Positions 1-14,500 of a stretch of 64,000 nucleotides of DNA are shown in pieces. The notes under the pieces were generated by a model, which saw only the letters and a program-made list of their open reading frames with translations, did not search any database and was not told the DNA's origin. Within the stretch, counting starts at the first letter, position 1; every line of letters starts with the position of its first letter. The position numbers were made by a program, and so were the translations under genes. Source of the stretch: Taenia hydatigena (taxonomy: Eukaryota > Platyhelminthes > Cestoda > Cyclophyllidea > Taeniidae). The DNA lies in NCBI GenBank assembly GCA_036345935.2, contig JADWOT020000009.1, positions 9,195,381 to 9,259,380 of the forward strand, in the 5' to 3' direction.

Positions 1-691
1 TTTATCCCACGAGGAAACAACTTAGACAAGAAAGGCTATCCAATGCTATGGCTACCGCAATTCAGATTTATTAATCACAGTCAATTAGCACAATACCAGA
101 CTAACTATTGACTATAAGCAAGAACATCAAATCCTCTACCTTTGTCTTCTCATCGATCAGCAAGTACATATAATTATCTGACAAAGCGGAGATAGTCAAA
201 ACATGCATCGCTGCAAAGGGGAAACCAAAAGGAAAAACCCCAGGGTTGCAAAACAAAGAGCGCGCGAAACTGATCATAAGAATTGATATGCATTATAACA
301 ACATAAAAACAAGCAATGCAAGGCATCATGTTTAAAAAAACTCGCTGCATTATTTGGTAAAAAGCATGCAGCTAGAATGCCAGCTTTCAGCAATAAGTAC
401 CTGCAATACAATGCATCATACATGTTGTGTGCGTAAGTGCTGAAGTTGGCGTGAATCAGAACATACGCAGTAATTTCTTAGAAAATAAATGAGGACAGGT
501 ACATCTTTAAAAACAATATGTCATTAGCCAGAGATACATGCTCCAATTAATGTGATTAAACTACTCTTATGGATTCCGACTCTTAGGTCTTGGCTAGTAA
601 TTTATGCACTTAAAGCACTATTTGTAAATAACTTTCCACAGCGAGTAACGATGACATTCTTGGGCGCCATTTTTAAAACAGTGTGGCAACG
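1..691. other. Intergenic sequence upstream of TMCO1
   Basis: AT-rich non-coding sequence with no open frame of useful length and no recognisable repeat. The stretch just before 692 must hold the promoter or 5' UTR of TMCO1. I do not see a clear TATA box or a spliced-leader acceptor that I would defend. Confidence 0.5.
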
Positions 692-1937
692 ATGCTTGCG
701 GATACTCTGGTTATAATATGCATATCCGTTTTTACAGCATTTCTTGGCGAAGGTACACCTGCTACATTATTTTTTTGCCTTTTGCGCTTTATGTCTATTA
801 TGCAGTTGCATTTTACTTGAAACAGTCTTTATCTGTGTTTGTCACTTTGGTTTTCTACTTGGTTTAAAATCCCCTTCTTACCCTCACTTTTGGCACTGCT
901 CGGCAGTATGTTACAAATGTTTGATTTGTTTATTCCAATCAATATTCCCTTAGATGTCATTACATGCCTAGTGCCTTCTTGTTCTGTCAATATTGACCCG
1001 TCAATAATAAACCTTCGTCTGAGTCGTGCATATACCTTTACTGGGCAAAATATTCCATGCATGCATCCGGTCTCTCAGTTGAGACTGCTTTCGAAGTCTG
1101 CCATTTGTAATTTCCTAGTTGTATTTGATCTTTTTACTCCACTTTTCCACTGTTGACATTCACGTGTCCGTGATGCGGTTATTTAGTGCGTAGCATTTAC
1201 CGTATATGCCGTCTATCCCATGCATTTCAGGAATCACATGGCTGCTTGTGTATCGGACTGATAAATACAAAAAGCTTCAAGCTGAAGTAGATAAGCACTC
1301 GAAGAAATGTGAGTTTACACCCTTGGACTTAATTCTTGTTAAATAGTGGAAAAGCAGCGCGATACAACTTCCGAAAATAAAATCGACAAGGCTGCAAAGA
1401 AGCGATTGGGTATGTTGTGCGTATCATTCAAAGCATTGTTGTAAATCGCCTCAGGAAGACAGGAAGAGCGTCTCAAGGTTTTCACTCGTGACCTTAATGC
1501 AGTCAAGATAAAATCAATGCTCGCTACCGCTGTGATTTTTACTTCATTGTTTAGTGTTTGCAGTAGTGTGTAAGTTATTGTTTAAGTACTCTTAACTCCT
1601 CTGCGAACTCATTGCTAATTTGCACAATTTGATCTCCAGGTTTGATGGTCGTGTCGTTTGCAAACTGCCCTTCACACCTATTTCCTGGCTGTATGGTATG
1701 TCCCACAGAAATCTACACGGAAATGACTTCACAGAGTGTTCTTTTATTTTCCTCTACATCATCTGCACGATGTCAATCCGTCAGGTAATACTGTATTTGC
1801 TTTCTTCTTCCAGACACTCAACTGAGGTCATTCACAGAGGTTTATAACTGTCTTTTATGTTTTAGAACGTCCAAAAGATGCTCGGTTTCAGTCCATCACG
1901 TGCAGCCAATCAAAGTGCCTACGGTTCTTCCAACTGA
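692..1937 (+). CDS. TMCO1: TMCO1 (ER calcium load-activated channel / translocon subunit), 6 exons
   Basis: Exons: 692-752, 1231-1308, 1347-1409, 1455-1569, 1640-1784, 1866-1937. All introns are GT...AG, the phases join without conflict, and the product is 177 residues against 188 in human. The family is an ER membrane protein described as a calcium-load-activated channel and as a partner of the ribosome-associated multipass translocon. Residues 1-23 form a first hydrophobic segment (MLADTLVIICISVF), followed by the hallmark GITWLLVYRTDKYKKLQAEV and a basic coiled coil to about residue 75. Two more hydrophobic stretches follow, with the signatures FDGRVVCKLPFTP, MSHRNL and CSFIFLYIICTMSIRQ, then NVQKMLGFSPSRAA near the end. 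The C-terminus is shorter than in vertebrates and lacks the proline-rich tail. The start is the only ATG that gives the family N-terminus. Two introns are only 38 and 45 nt. I am very sure of the family. Confidence 0.96.
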
Positions 1938-2538
1938 CTTGCTTGTCCACGTGGTTTCTTCGAGCCATCCAATTTTGTGATGTTTATTTCTGTACATGAT
2001 AGAACGCATATTTTGAACTAAAAATGTTGTTGTTCCCGGGATTTTCCTCGAAGTTTGTTTATGCAACCGTAACTGTCTCACATCCTCGGTAGCACGTGCC
2101 ATCAGACCTGTTACATCATGATGGCTATGAATTAACGCAAATTTTGTTGTTGCATGTTCTCCGTTTCGTGACGTCACGGCTTTTGCGTGTAGCTTGTCAC
2201 TCAGGCTTGTCACGGCGATTTTATTTCGTCAAAGTTTTGGGGGATTTAGTTGTGATTTTAGCATCAAGGCTAGTACTTTGGGTGCAATTGCTCCAATTGG
2301 GAAACGGGATGAGTATGTTTGTTCAAGAACGAGAACATTGAATGGGTGTAGATCAGTAGCCTTATGTGAGATAGGGTATTAATAAGGGGAGGGGGTGAAC
2401 GCAAAAAAAAGGATGGGAGAACCGAGGTTGTTAGGGTGTATTCGTGTAGGTGAGGAAGTTGGACATATCTCAAGTTAGTAGCGCGCCGTGATCGTGTGTG
2501 AAAGACTTGGTGCTCATACAACGCAGCAATATTGGGTC
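1938..2538. other. Convergent intergenic gap TMCO1 / EVI5
   Basis: About 600 bp separates the TMCO1 stop (1937, + strand) from the EVI5 stop (2539, - strand). It must contain both 3' UTRs, which could overlap. On the - strand AATAAA motifs lie at 2220-2225 and 1983-1988. On the + strand I see no canonical AATAAA in the gap. No open frame here looks like a gene. Confidence 0.5.
2220..2225 (-). promoter_or_regulatory. Candidate polyadenylation signal of EVI5
   Basis: AATAAA read on the - strand about 310 nt past the EVI5 stop codon. A hexamer of this kind is common by chance in AT-rich sequence, so this is only a positional candidate. Confidence 0.3.
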
Positions 2539-5500
2539 CTACTTGGCGCCGCTCTCTTGCACATAGATGCTAGTGATAAGTGGATCATCGGGAAGGATGC
2601 AGAGGTCCTCCAGGGGTCCGATGGATTCCGTCATGAGGGCTGGTGGTAGGTCCTTCCACATTGCGGGGAGGTGACCTTTCGCCATCCCTTTCGACTCTCC
2701 AACTCTTCCACCTCGGGAGCGCTGGACTTCGGGAGTGGGGGCCACCGAGGAGCAAGCACTCATGACACCGCCTGTCGGATGACTCTGAAGGGTGTTGGAT
2801 GCGTGCTCAACGTCATGCAGGCAGTCCAACTCAGAGTAGTGCTGGCGCAGTTCGGCAATCTGGGAGGAGAGCTCGATCTCACGGATGCGCCAGAGAATCG
2901 CATCTGACTTGCGCTTTGAAGATAGCAAAGTGGAATGGAAACAAAACATTCTCCAATTCTGTATCGAAATTTGGACATAAATATAAAATTAACGGTCGGA
3001 GGAGGTTCTAGAGGAATTCTGAAAAGGCAAATTCGGTGGAATTTTTTTATATTGCCAATTGGGAAGGCGCTTGCTCCTGCGCTCCAACAGACACAATCAC
3101 ATTGGCTGATAAAGCGCTGTGTTAATAATCGCCTTAAAACCTTCAGAAATATGCAGCAGCCTTTACTTTACGCTAAAACTAACCTTGGTTTCGAGGTCAG
3201 CACAACGACACTCAGCCTCTTTAAGCTCTGCACGAAGTGCGGCCTCTCGCAGGATACTGCGCTCCACCTTTTCTGCTAAATCATTCATTTTTTCGTCCCT
3301 ACGGATCGCCTGTCGATCGGCCACCTCTGCTTGAGACGTCAGCTCGTGAACCTTGTTTGATTGAAGAATAAAATTTTGCATGTACGATCTGATGTCAGTT
3401 AATTCGACAGCCTTCAATGATGATTACATCAGTTAGTCTAATTTTCTGAGGATTTCAGAAAAGAAATCAACAAATAAATGAGGAGTCAAGTTGAGAAAGT
3501 ATGCCAACCCTTTGCTGCAGCTCAGCGATCTGCGAGCAGAGCTTCGTTTCCAGTAGACGATCGGACAGGTGCTGTGCATTTTCTGCAGCTGAATTGGCGG
3601 CCGATTTGCCTCGCAGTTTTGACTGAATTAGGCCTGCACTGACCCGCAGAAATCCACTCGATTGCGTGACACCATTAGTGCTGCAGTCCACCTTGCCACC
3701 GGCGTTATTTCCGCCTCCTGTGAGAGCCAGGTGGTTGTCCCAGAGGGTCTGGATTTCCTCCACACGGTCTCGTAGCTCTTTCTGCTTCAGGAGACCCTCT
3801 GCTTCACGCAACTTCACCTTCATTAACTCGCTGTGTAGCACTTCAATCTGCTCTTCTGGTTCCCTTCTCACAGACTCTAATTTCTGTTATTTCAAAAATA
3901 ATTTCGTGAAATATTTATGGAGGCATTGAGATAAAAAATTCAGCATCAGAGGTATATGCAAATCCGAGAGTAACGGTACCTCTTCGAGAAGGCGGATTCG
4001 CTCCTTAGCGTCCCGTAGAGCGGAATGGCACTCGGACTCACGGATGCGGAGGTGAACGAGGTCGGTCTCTAGTTGGTGAATGGTCTCTACAAGAAGACGG
4101 TCGTCTGAGCCCCGACTCACCGAGGCGGGCGAAAAGGAGGTAGAGGCCCACGACTCGGCACCCGACGTTGTTGGTGTTGGTGTCTCCGAGGCGGGCGTTC
4201 CTCCGCTCCGCTCTGAACAGCGTGGTGAGGCGGTTGTCGTCTATCCGAGATGACAGCAACAGGGTGCGTCAATGTGGGTGATTCAGTAGTACCTTCATAT
4301 CAGCATTACTGCTAACGGTTGATGTACTGGCACTACCTGTGTATTTGCCCTTGCAAAAAAACTTTGGAATTTTACCTCCAAAATGATTACTTGATTTTAT
4401 TTATCAAAATATAATTTTTTAGTCATTGTGACCTTTTCGCTTCGCTCATCTTATAAATTATGACTTGGAACTGCGTTGGCATCGACATTTAAGGTGCGGA
4501 GTGAGAATAAAAGCATTCTTGTCGCATCAATCAACACAAGGCGAACCAGAAAGTGGAAAGTGTATTTGTGTCAAAAAAGCTCAAATTAAAGCGAAATGTG
4601 TTGGAGACTCTTTTTAGTTCCATTTGGTTCTACGTATTCTCAGTATGGAGGGTCACGATATGCTCATGGAATGCATACAAGTATGTACAAGTCATTATCA
4701 GTGGGTTATGCCAAGCCTGCTAGAAATTATACCCTTCAACTCAAAATATCGTCACCGCTGCAGCCTACCGAAAACGGTGATTAAGAAATCGAAATTCCAC
4801 CTAAAGGAACAAAAAAGGGCAGACGAAGTTTGAGGAGTCTTTTGCAAAGGTGTTGCTTTTCTGGATTTCTCCTTCGGTAATTCGGGCATTCAATGGTAAA
4901 AAAAGTATTTGAATTTGCCTATCAGATTGCATTTTATTATCCCTATAATGCTAACCTCATATCACAATAAAATTGTGGCACTTTTTCGTTATCCTCATAT
5001 AAGAGTGTCCACGGTGCCCCTTTAGCCTGCCCAAAAACGTTGGTTTTGCAATCGTGGAACTTCCTCTGTTGTATGGAACCCCTTTGTGCGGTATTATGTT
5101 TCCATTTCATTTAAATGCTTTCTCCAACTTGCAGGTAGTTGGACAATACCAATCTCCTCTGATTAGCCAATCAGCGCTCAGTAATCCAGAACCCTCCCTG
5201 TGAGGCAATCCCCAGGCCATCCGTGGTCTTTGGGCTGGAATAATTTGCCGATCCCCAATGATAGCATATAGCACTCCCTCTCCTCCCCTCCAGGCATTCG
5301 GTTTCGGTCCCACTCATCGGGAATTAAACAATTTAGTAAATAAAATGCTCACTTTATGGAGTCCAAGGAGTGGTAAAGTGAGACAGTAAATTAACTTCAT
5401 GTCCTTAATTTTTCCCATTATTCTTCCTAATTTTAGCCTTTCGATGATGAAGAACTTGAAGGAGTGCTGTCAGCCGCATTCACCTGACCCGAGGGAGACG

Positions 5501-8500
5501 AGCTAGCCGTTTGTCGATGAATGGCCTTTGAGACGTCCGATGCATTCGATAGCATTAATTACTGTCCGCTAGCTCGTTGAAAACTTTCGATAGAACGTTT
5601 CAAGAAGCACTACACCATCACTGGACTAATGAGTAGCCAGTATTTTCATGACAAAAAATAGTTGGCCATGTCATTTATGATAAAAGCCACAACATCAAGA
5701 TGACTGGAATTCCCATTTCATGCATGATCGGCTGTCCGCCGTGTGGCTTTGATACCCGCTTTTGGGGCCATATCGCTTTCAGGTTTCAACACAAATCGTC
5801 TCAGGCACCAAAAACGTGACTTTAACCACATCTTTTCAAACAGCGAAGGCGTTTAACCATACTCTCGACATCCAGCTATCCTGCCTAGGGTGGAACTGTA
5901 AAATGATGAGTCGCACGCCTCCCTTGGTGAAAGACACTACAGAAAAGGCAACACAGCGAAACAAATAGGAAGCGTAGCTGCCAGCTAAACATTGGCGGAA
6001 TCAGTACCATGCATTACGCCACAAGTACGCAGAATGCATTGCAACACCTCCCACAAGATCGGGTGGAGAGGCGTAATCTCGACTTCGGAATTTGCCACGA
6101 CGTTAGGACGTGTAACTGCAATAAATTAGCTTTTGTCGAGCTATTTTAAATAGCATACTTCTGTTCCTAGAAAAAGTGGGCGCAACAGCAGATGAACCCT
6201 GGGAATCCCTTGTTTTTAAATCCAAAGTCGAAACTTGGGAAACCATTAAATGTCTCGATTTTGTCACTACATTGCAAGGACATTCCTGCATTTAGGAGAA
6301 AGGTCCACAGAATTACGAGTAGACAAGAACAGGCCATGCAGAGAAGGAAAGACACTTTTATTGGCATGCAAAAATAGATAGTTGAAGGAATAGGGGAGCA
6401 AAAAAGGAGTGGAGAAGGCAGGCAGCGACAAACAATAACTCGCAAATCATACGGATTGTAACTGTTGAAAGACATGCATGAGCATCATTCCACCGTCACA
6501 ACTGCAGGTAGGGAAGGGAATAAAAGAGGAAAGCAAACGCCGAAATCAAACATTGACAACCTGATCGACATTGCTGATTGATGGCACCTTCACCCCCTGC
6601 TGCCGACGCTGTTGTTGTGGCAGCGGTGGCGGTAGTGCTGGAAGCGATGGAGCCGACAGTGACTCTATCTCGTAACAGGGAGAAAAGGAGGAGGAGAGGG
6701 AGGTAGAGGAAGAAGAATCGGAGAGCTTGCTATCACCATTTTCCACTGTTACCGCCGCGGTCGTGGCCTGAGGTGGAGAACAGGCGGTGGGGGTGCGGAG
6801 TGACGCCTCCTCTTGCATCGTCTGCCACCGCGCAATGCAACCACGCAAACGCGACACCTCCTCCGACAACTCAGCGCGCTCCACATTGCAATCCACCAAC
6901 TGCTTTGCCAGATAGGTGTTGTCCTTGTTGTAGAGGGGAGGAGAGTGATAAACAATAATCATCACAATGGCTACCTTTCATTCCGCAAACATTCGGCAAA
7001 GCCGAGATACGATTTCAGGCTAGGTAAGATTATAGCTAAAAGTAGTGAGGTCTGGATATTAGATCTCGAGAATAGTCAGACGCATTCATTAGGCCAATCA
7101 TTGTCTAGAGATAGGTTGAAGTTTGCTATTTGGACGACTAAATTGTTACCAGGTTCAAATGACTCACGGAAGGTAGTATTTAAAGCTTCTTTGTAGCTCT
7201 ATTGATGTCTCGGTAGTACAAATAGTGAACTCACAAGCTTAAAAAGGCAAACAGAGCTTTGAAATGTGCTAGTGCAGTACTTTTCACTTGACGCAGGCTT
7301 TAAGTTAGAGGTACATTTTGCTGCACATCAACCAATGGTTGGAGGTTATGAAACCTCCCAACTTCAAAGAACTTTTTAAACACAGAAATCGAAAAGTAAT
7401 AGTTCCAGCAGTAATCTGGATACCACCATAAACAAATGGAATTTTTTCCTGTTGTCGACAATTTCAGACCGTAATTACCTCCTCCAAACGCGCCAGTCGT
7501 TGCAATAGGAGTCCATTTTCCGTTCGAAGCCGCTAAAAGTGTTAATATGTCGATGAAACAACCCACACAGATTAAAAGGAAGGTGATTCAGTAAGTTGGA
7601 ACGAAATAATAAATCCATAGAAAGTTCAAAAGTTAACAATGATGTTGGAACAATCCTCCAATAGGAAACACATTAATTGGATTTAATTGGATAAAATTAT
7701 ACTGCGTAGATCTTTTTCTACAAATGCTGATTAAAATAGCCAACTAGATGATATTAAAGCATGCTTTAGTGCCACAAATGAGTGTTCCATGAGGTGTGCG
7801 AGAACGACATTCGAGTGGGGAAAGGAAAGCCGCTTGTTGCATCAAGATGTGGATGCATTGCAAAAGCAAGTGGCACATGGGTCACAAACGGACACTTTCA
7901 GTCCAAAAAGCGAGAGAGAGAGAGAGAGAGAGAGAAGAGGATGTCGGGAGAAAGGATGAGTAAAGCGAGGGAGCATCAACGTACCCTAACTTCTATTTGC
8001 TCTGCCTGCTCCTGACTTCTCACCAAGATGTATTCATTCCGAAGTCTGAAAGGATGTGAAAAAAACAATCCTGTGTATTTACACTGATTCACTGCTCTAG
8101 GTTATTCATTATGCTTGGAAGAACTTTTATAACTCTTCCATATTCTTAACAACGTCCAACTAATGTCAATGAATACATAAATATGCCCACTGGCATCATT
8201 AGGATGAAGCACTTTCAATTTAAGGTTAGAGGGAATTGGTTGAGTGGAGGATCCTTTCTCCGAAAAAAGCAAACTTTAAATATGATGGAGAGAAACGCGT
8301 TAAGTAATTAGTGGCACTAAAACACACCTGCAGCGGCTCTGGTTCGTAAATGAAAAAGGGCCATTACCTACAAACGGGCACATTAGCTTCAGAAAAGAGG
8401 GATAACCACTCTGACACGGCTACATGTACAAACAGCAAGTGGGCGAGAGCGCTATGCAAATTCATCGACTAATTAGCCGAGGTCAAAAACATTCTACCTC

Positions 8501-11500
8501 AAGCAAAATACTGCCATGATGTCAGCGAATTCACTTAAACTGATTAAACGCAGAATCGCGCTAGCTCTCGGCCCAGCATAAGCTGACTAGGAAATGCCTT
8601 GACACGGTTCTTCAAGCCCATCGAGGCAAAATTACCATTCTGAAGACCTAGCTTTGGAAAGTGATGAAACGAGAACAATGGAATTTCAAGTGACTATGAA
8701 AGATAATTGAATGCTATTGTCAGTAACCTCCCCAAGTATCGGCAGTAATGTGCGGCAGCACAGCAATTAAGTCCTCGGCTAGATTCCAGACCATCATCAC
8801 AATGGCAATAAAGTTCACAGGCACTAAATTACACCGACGGCGGGGTCGATTCGCAGTGGGGGAGTAACTCCTTCCATCCAAATGAAGATACTATCATCGG
8901 GAGTAAATGGTTCCTACGCAGACAAATCACACAGCGGCGCTACGACTGTGTAGCTTTTACACCGAAGTAAATCAACTGCAACTGAAGTTGCCGTTGGAAT
9001 AAATAATTCCCCAATTTGTGTCTTAGCAAAACAACATCAATTATCAACACCTTCTAATTATCTATTTCACTCTAAGTTGATGTATAGATAAGTCGGTTGC
9101 TAAGCTTCAACATAATCTGGAATATTCCCATCGGTAAGTTGTATTTCAGCTTCGCTCCAACCAAAATAGACGAGTTGAAAGCAAAACTCAAGAAGCACAG
9201 TGAAAGTGATGTGCCGAAGCGAACAATCCTTCTGCTAGAAACAAATTGAATTTACACCGGCGACAGAGCTCCACACCAACAGGTCGAAAATGGTGTATAG
9301 GTAAATTAAATTTAAAACTGTTAACCTGAACAAAACTTGAAGTTCTGGTTTAAATGTAAAAAGCAAGTAGTGCTATACATTTAACTGATTAGTGAAAATA
9401 GTTAAAATTTACGAATTTTGACCGTAAGACGTCAATGGATTCAACCGCTCAATTTGGCACAACGAGCGAACAAATCGTACGCACAGATCACGTGACACAT
9501 GCTGACAAGGGGGACACAACGACACAAATTTACCGCACCTCACCTGAGTTCATACAATTCTTAGAATTTATTTAAAACATGTTTTAACAAGCAAAGACAA
9601 ATCCTGTATTTTTGAGAACAGCAATGGAGCAAGTTGGCCTTGTGCAAATTCTAGCAATCACTTATTTGGTCCTTTGTGGCAGCAACACTGGCGAATGCGG
9701 TGCATGAAAGACCCAATGACCCGTATTTGTTTTAAAAACTGCCAAACCAAGCATGAAATCGACTGAACCTGTTGGCAGAAGTATCAAGGGGCACTTTCAA
9801 ATGCGAAATCCTCGAAGGTACCAAAAATCAGGGGAGAGGAGGGACAAAAATTTTCAAAATCATAATTAAATGCAAGTTGAAAATTCAAGTCAGTAAAATT
9901 GGACCAAAACGTACTTTTTTAGGCGTCGTGGATTCAATTTTAGAGTCAGCGCGGTCTCAAACAGTGTCCGGCCGTAATCCTCCCATTCCGATGACTCAAT
10001 CTGCTGAAGGGACTAAAGGGAGAGGCAGTAGGAAGCCAATCAAACCCATTTGCTTAAAAGAAGAAAAATGCTACTTCCAAGAGCGTTCCCAGCTTCACTT
10101 CTACTTCGATTAATGCAAGCTGTCATATGGTAGAAGGGGAGCGCATTTGAAGGAAAAAAAAAAACCATGAAATCTAGATTGGAATATCAAAAGAGTGATA
10201 AGAGTAGTGGGCACGAAATTTTACACAAATGAAAGCAACATCAACCAGTATGTTTGTGGGAAGAAAATGGCTTACAAAAATCATTGTCTCCATATCCATA
10301 GTGAGAAGGCGCGGAGCGAACTGCTTGAGAATAGCCAATGAAAGACGAAGTATGAAATCCATGCCCTGAAATACAAATTTACATAAGTCAAAATATGGGC
10401 CTAAATTAATTACTTGGCCACCCATATGCTCCCTGCTGGCATTAATAATTCACCATGGTACCTTAACCCTCCCGGCTGATTTGGAATGATAAATTGAGCC
10501 TTCATTCGGGAGTTACATAAAGATGCCTTCCCGCCATTCTTATTTACCTATCGTTTGCCCAAATTATAAACACTTAATAAACAAGGCCTGGGTAGGGATT
10601 GTAGCAAGTCAGGAATGCATACATAAACCCAAAAGGCAAATGTCATTTCGAGTTATTCACTAGTATGGGCGAAATTCGTGATTTGTTTCTCGAGGATTTA
10701 GTAGCTATTCACTTCAATTAATTGGCTGTTGTCAAAATCTGACAATTTATTTAAGTCATTTCAAATGCTTAATTTCATAAGTGGCACCAACAGTACACAA
10801 TGCTGTTCTTTGTGTGTCACCTATTATTGACATTCAGAGCGGTCTCTTAGCGGTTTTAACACCCAAAATGACAAAACGCAAATTAGCAGCTGCCTCAGCA
10901 TTCTCTTAATTCTCAAATGAAAATCTGGAAAAGGGTAGTGGTAATGCATCGTTAGGAAATAGCATGACAGCCTTACATAGTGCCCACCACCTAGTGAGGA
11001 AAAGCAAATAAAAAAAGAATGATTGTCCGAGTTAGCTAATGGGTATGCCGAATTGGTCTTAGGTACGCAAACACCAAAGAATAGGTACACGAACCACCTT
11101 CAAGTTAACATAAAGGAAACAGAAACTAGGGCACTAAGCAGCTGATAATTGATGCGAAGAAATGAATGTCACCATAATCATTGTTATAAAATGAGAGGAG
11201 CAAGGAGGGCGGGATCATAAATAAGAAGGGCGGCGACTCCAAAGATTACCATTGAGCAAATCTGTACGAAATGCCACAACTGTGCATCCTTCAGCAAATT
11301 CCTTCCTTAATTTCTGCACCGGAATGCATCCAAGCGCTATGCATTGCGACGAATGTCAATAAAATGTTATAATAAAAAAGCTCCAGGCCGTGACAAGGAA
11401 CAATGATTCCAGACGGCCAGCCACAATGCACACTTTGATACTTGCTGTCGTCGGTTAAAGGCAGGGAGGGGAAGCGGGAACCTGTCTGGTGCGCCCAACT

Positions 11501-14500
11501 AAACTTATGATTCATTGAGCGCATCCACGAGCATTGATGCAGTAAACTCGCTGGGCATTGCACGCAGCTACTGACGTCTATAAGTATCGAATCGCAGCAG
11601 ATGAAACATTCTTTTGGAGCTCTGAAAACGCTGCAAGTTCACCTTATAGAATATCAGTTCACGCACTTCCCCTGGATGAGCCAGATCTAATCTCCTAGAG
11701 TAAATCGCTGTGACCTGGCAACGAATCAGTGCTAGATTACCATTTCAGCCCGTAGTAGCTATACGCGGAGGAGTCCGAACCACGAATTGCACGCTCGACT
11801 TACAGTTTGCCAGAAAGCAAGAAGACAAATGCTTGATCGGTCTCTTTACCCAGGGCCATTTAAATCGACAAAGGTCACACGCCAACACATCTCTGTGTTC
11901 ACAACTTTGATAAGGGCGCACAAGTAGGTGGTGTGGGCTCTTGCACCACTATCTTTCAATTCATCATCGCCCGTGCAGGATAGGCTCGTGCTCATTCCAG
12001 GTCATGAAAAGTGCCCCAAGATGGTGGTTGAGGTAACGCCAAAACCAACAATCCACGAGTCAGACATTTTTATTGTCAATTTCTCATGCCTTTAAAGCCA
12101 GTTAAAAAAGGTCATTCAAGGACAATTCGGATTTGGATGCCAAAATGGTCAAACAACCGAAGATAACTACTGCTGCAATGCTTTGATTATTTGTTTAACT
12201 CTCGCTAAGCGGCATGGACTCTGAGCCATGCCAGTAGCTGCTTAGCCTCCAGTAGTCTCGGGGCACCAAATTACTTACCATTAAAATGAAAAAAACAGTA
12301 GTTTCTAGGTGATCATACGTAAAATTGAACACATTTTAAGAAAATAATTGAACTCTGACCTTTTTTGTTTACTGTTATCAAATATTTTCTAAAATCTTTT
12401 TGGTAGAAGGTACCAGGGTGAAGAGGACACAGAAGAGTCAACAAACCGTAAAACAGTCATGCCCCAATTCTATCAGAAAGCGGCTACTTTAAACTTCTTA
12501 AGTTTAGGATGGAGCACTAGCAATTGTTCAAGTGGAGTTATTTGGGCAATTTGCTTTACGTCTGCGGTTTGGAAAAAGCAGGAAGATGCAGGAGTTTACT
12601 GCACTGAGAGGTATAGAGAAACAGTACATATAATTATGATGCACATTTTGTACATTCCGACTTGGACAGAACACGAAAACGATAGCGGAGGGACAATTGG
12701 TTTATGAAGAGTTGTGGTGGTCATGGTTACCACAGTAGTGAATAAGAGAACGAGTCATAATGTAGGTGGGGTAATGAATCTTGGATACTGCGGATACTGC
12801 ACCCAGAGGAGATCATGAATTAGCGCTTAAATGCAAATTGAGAGAATAAAGCATCGCATTAATGGAACTGGGCGAGTCCAAAACCCCATGGACCAGTCAC
12901 TCTGAATGGTCTGAGCAGTGATAAATATGGTGGAGGAAAGGGGAACAAATGTGACACCGAAATGGGAAAAAATCGCGCCTAATCTGAACACCAATGCTAC
13001 TTACTTCACGGAAATGGGCTACCATAAGCTGGAATTCAGTCTAAGCTGAAGAACCAGCCCATCAGAAGCTAATTGCAGTAACTCAGTCGACTTTCAAAAA
13101 GTTTGCCCATAAAAATGCAGCGACAGCAATAAATATCAAACGACTCGCAAAGTCTGGTAAACGGCAATGTCAAAACACGACCCTCTAGAGTAGTGAAATA
13201 CATTATAAGCGTAAACATGACTTGAAAGGAGTGTTTGTGTTCGCTACCATAAACTGAATGACCATAACAAATGAAGATGGGGTGGGTGATCGTATCGATA
13301 CTACGTTTTGTCGACGTCTCGGCCTCAAAAGCATGCCAGGATGTAGGATCACATACCGTAAAATACTCAAATCATAACTCCCTGACTTTCATGCATGAAG
13401 TTTGTATAAAGTGACTCCGATTAAAGATTGCGTGGCCATGTTAAAATTATAACCCCATAACACAGTTTCTCGCTTAGGCTCAAAAGTTTCGTTCCAAGGC
13501 ACCACAAAAAGAATGCATCTGAATCGTTTCCGTCCTACTAAAAGGGAGGGAACGGCAGTTTGGTCACATTGGAGAATGAGCAACGATACTTTTATGCCCC
13601 ACTTTCGAGAAAGTAATATGGTCTCGGAGCGCTACAGCTTTGAGGTGAAGGAAAAACCTTTGGCAATTAGGAAATAGTACAACAGCCCGATAAGGAAAGC
13701 AAGTAGTTCGATGATCAAAGTGTTTTTGTGCGTGAAAGGCATAAATTTGGCATGAGGAATGCAGGAACTCAGGACGCTACCACGCTGCACGACAAATAAG
13801 AGGTTCAAAGCCAAGGGACTAGATCAAAGAGGAGGGGATGGCCTACCTCAGCAATGAAGAGATCCATCACGCGGGTGGTCATGGAGATGGGGAAGGCGGT
13901 AGCAAAGAGGGTGAGGAACCAGGCAGAGGCATAGTGACTGGGAGCGAAAGCCTGCGTGGCGAAGTGAGTGTGCAGCTCGGGCAGAAACTCCGCAATCAGC
14001 CCATCCAGTTGGTGCATGCACACGCCCAACTCGGTCATACAGGGCTTGTAGAGCTCGCGCAGCCGGTACTCGTTCATCAATTGTACTAGCACAGCGAACG
14101 CCTCTTCCTCGCCCATCTGAAGCACAATCACATGAATCACACTCCCAAACTCCTAAACTCCACCATTCAGCTTGAGGTCATCTAATCAAAAAATACAGCA
14201 TTGTGTGCTTTCTGTGGAACCCAAATGAGTCATAGACGGGCAAAATGCAGGGCATCAAAGATATGCCAGCTTTGCGCTTGAGAAAATTAACCGCCCACAG
14301 TAGCGTACACGATGCAGGGTAGTGCAGCGGCTGCTTGCGATAGCAAATGACGTGTTTCGCTGCGTGAAGGCGGTAAGGCAACCACCACACTCTCCTTTTC
14401 GTATGACCTCAGATCCACTCCACTAACTCAAACTGACAAGATTGAGTAATCATTATGGTGACGGGAGGTAAACAATTGCGGATACGCCCACACACGCATA

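Noticed and set aside
13838..14089. 83-codon + strand frame
   Set aside because: Antisense of EVI5 exon 6, which encodes a clear TBC segment.
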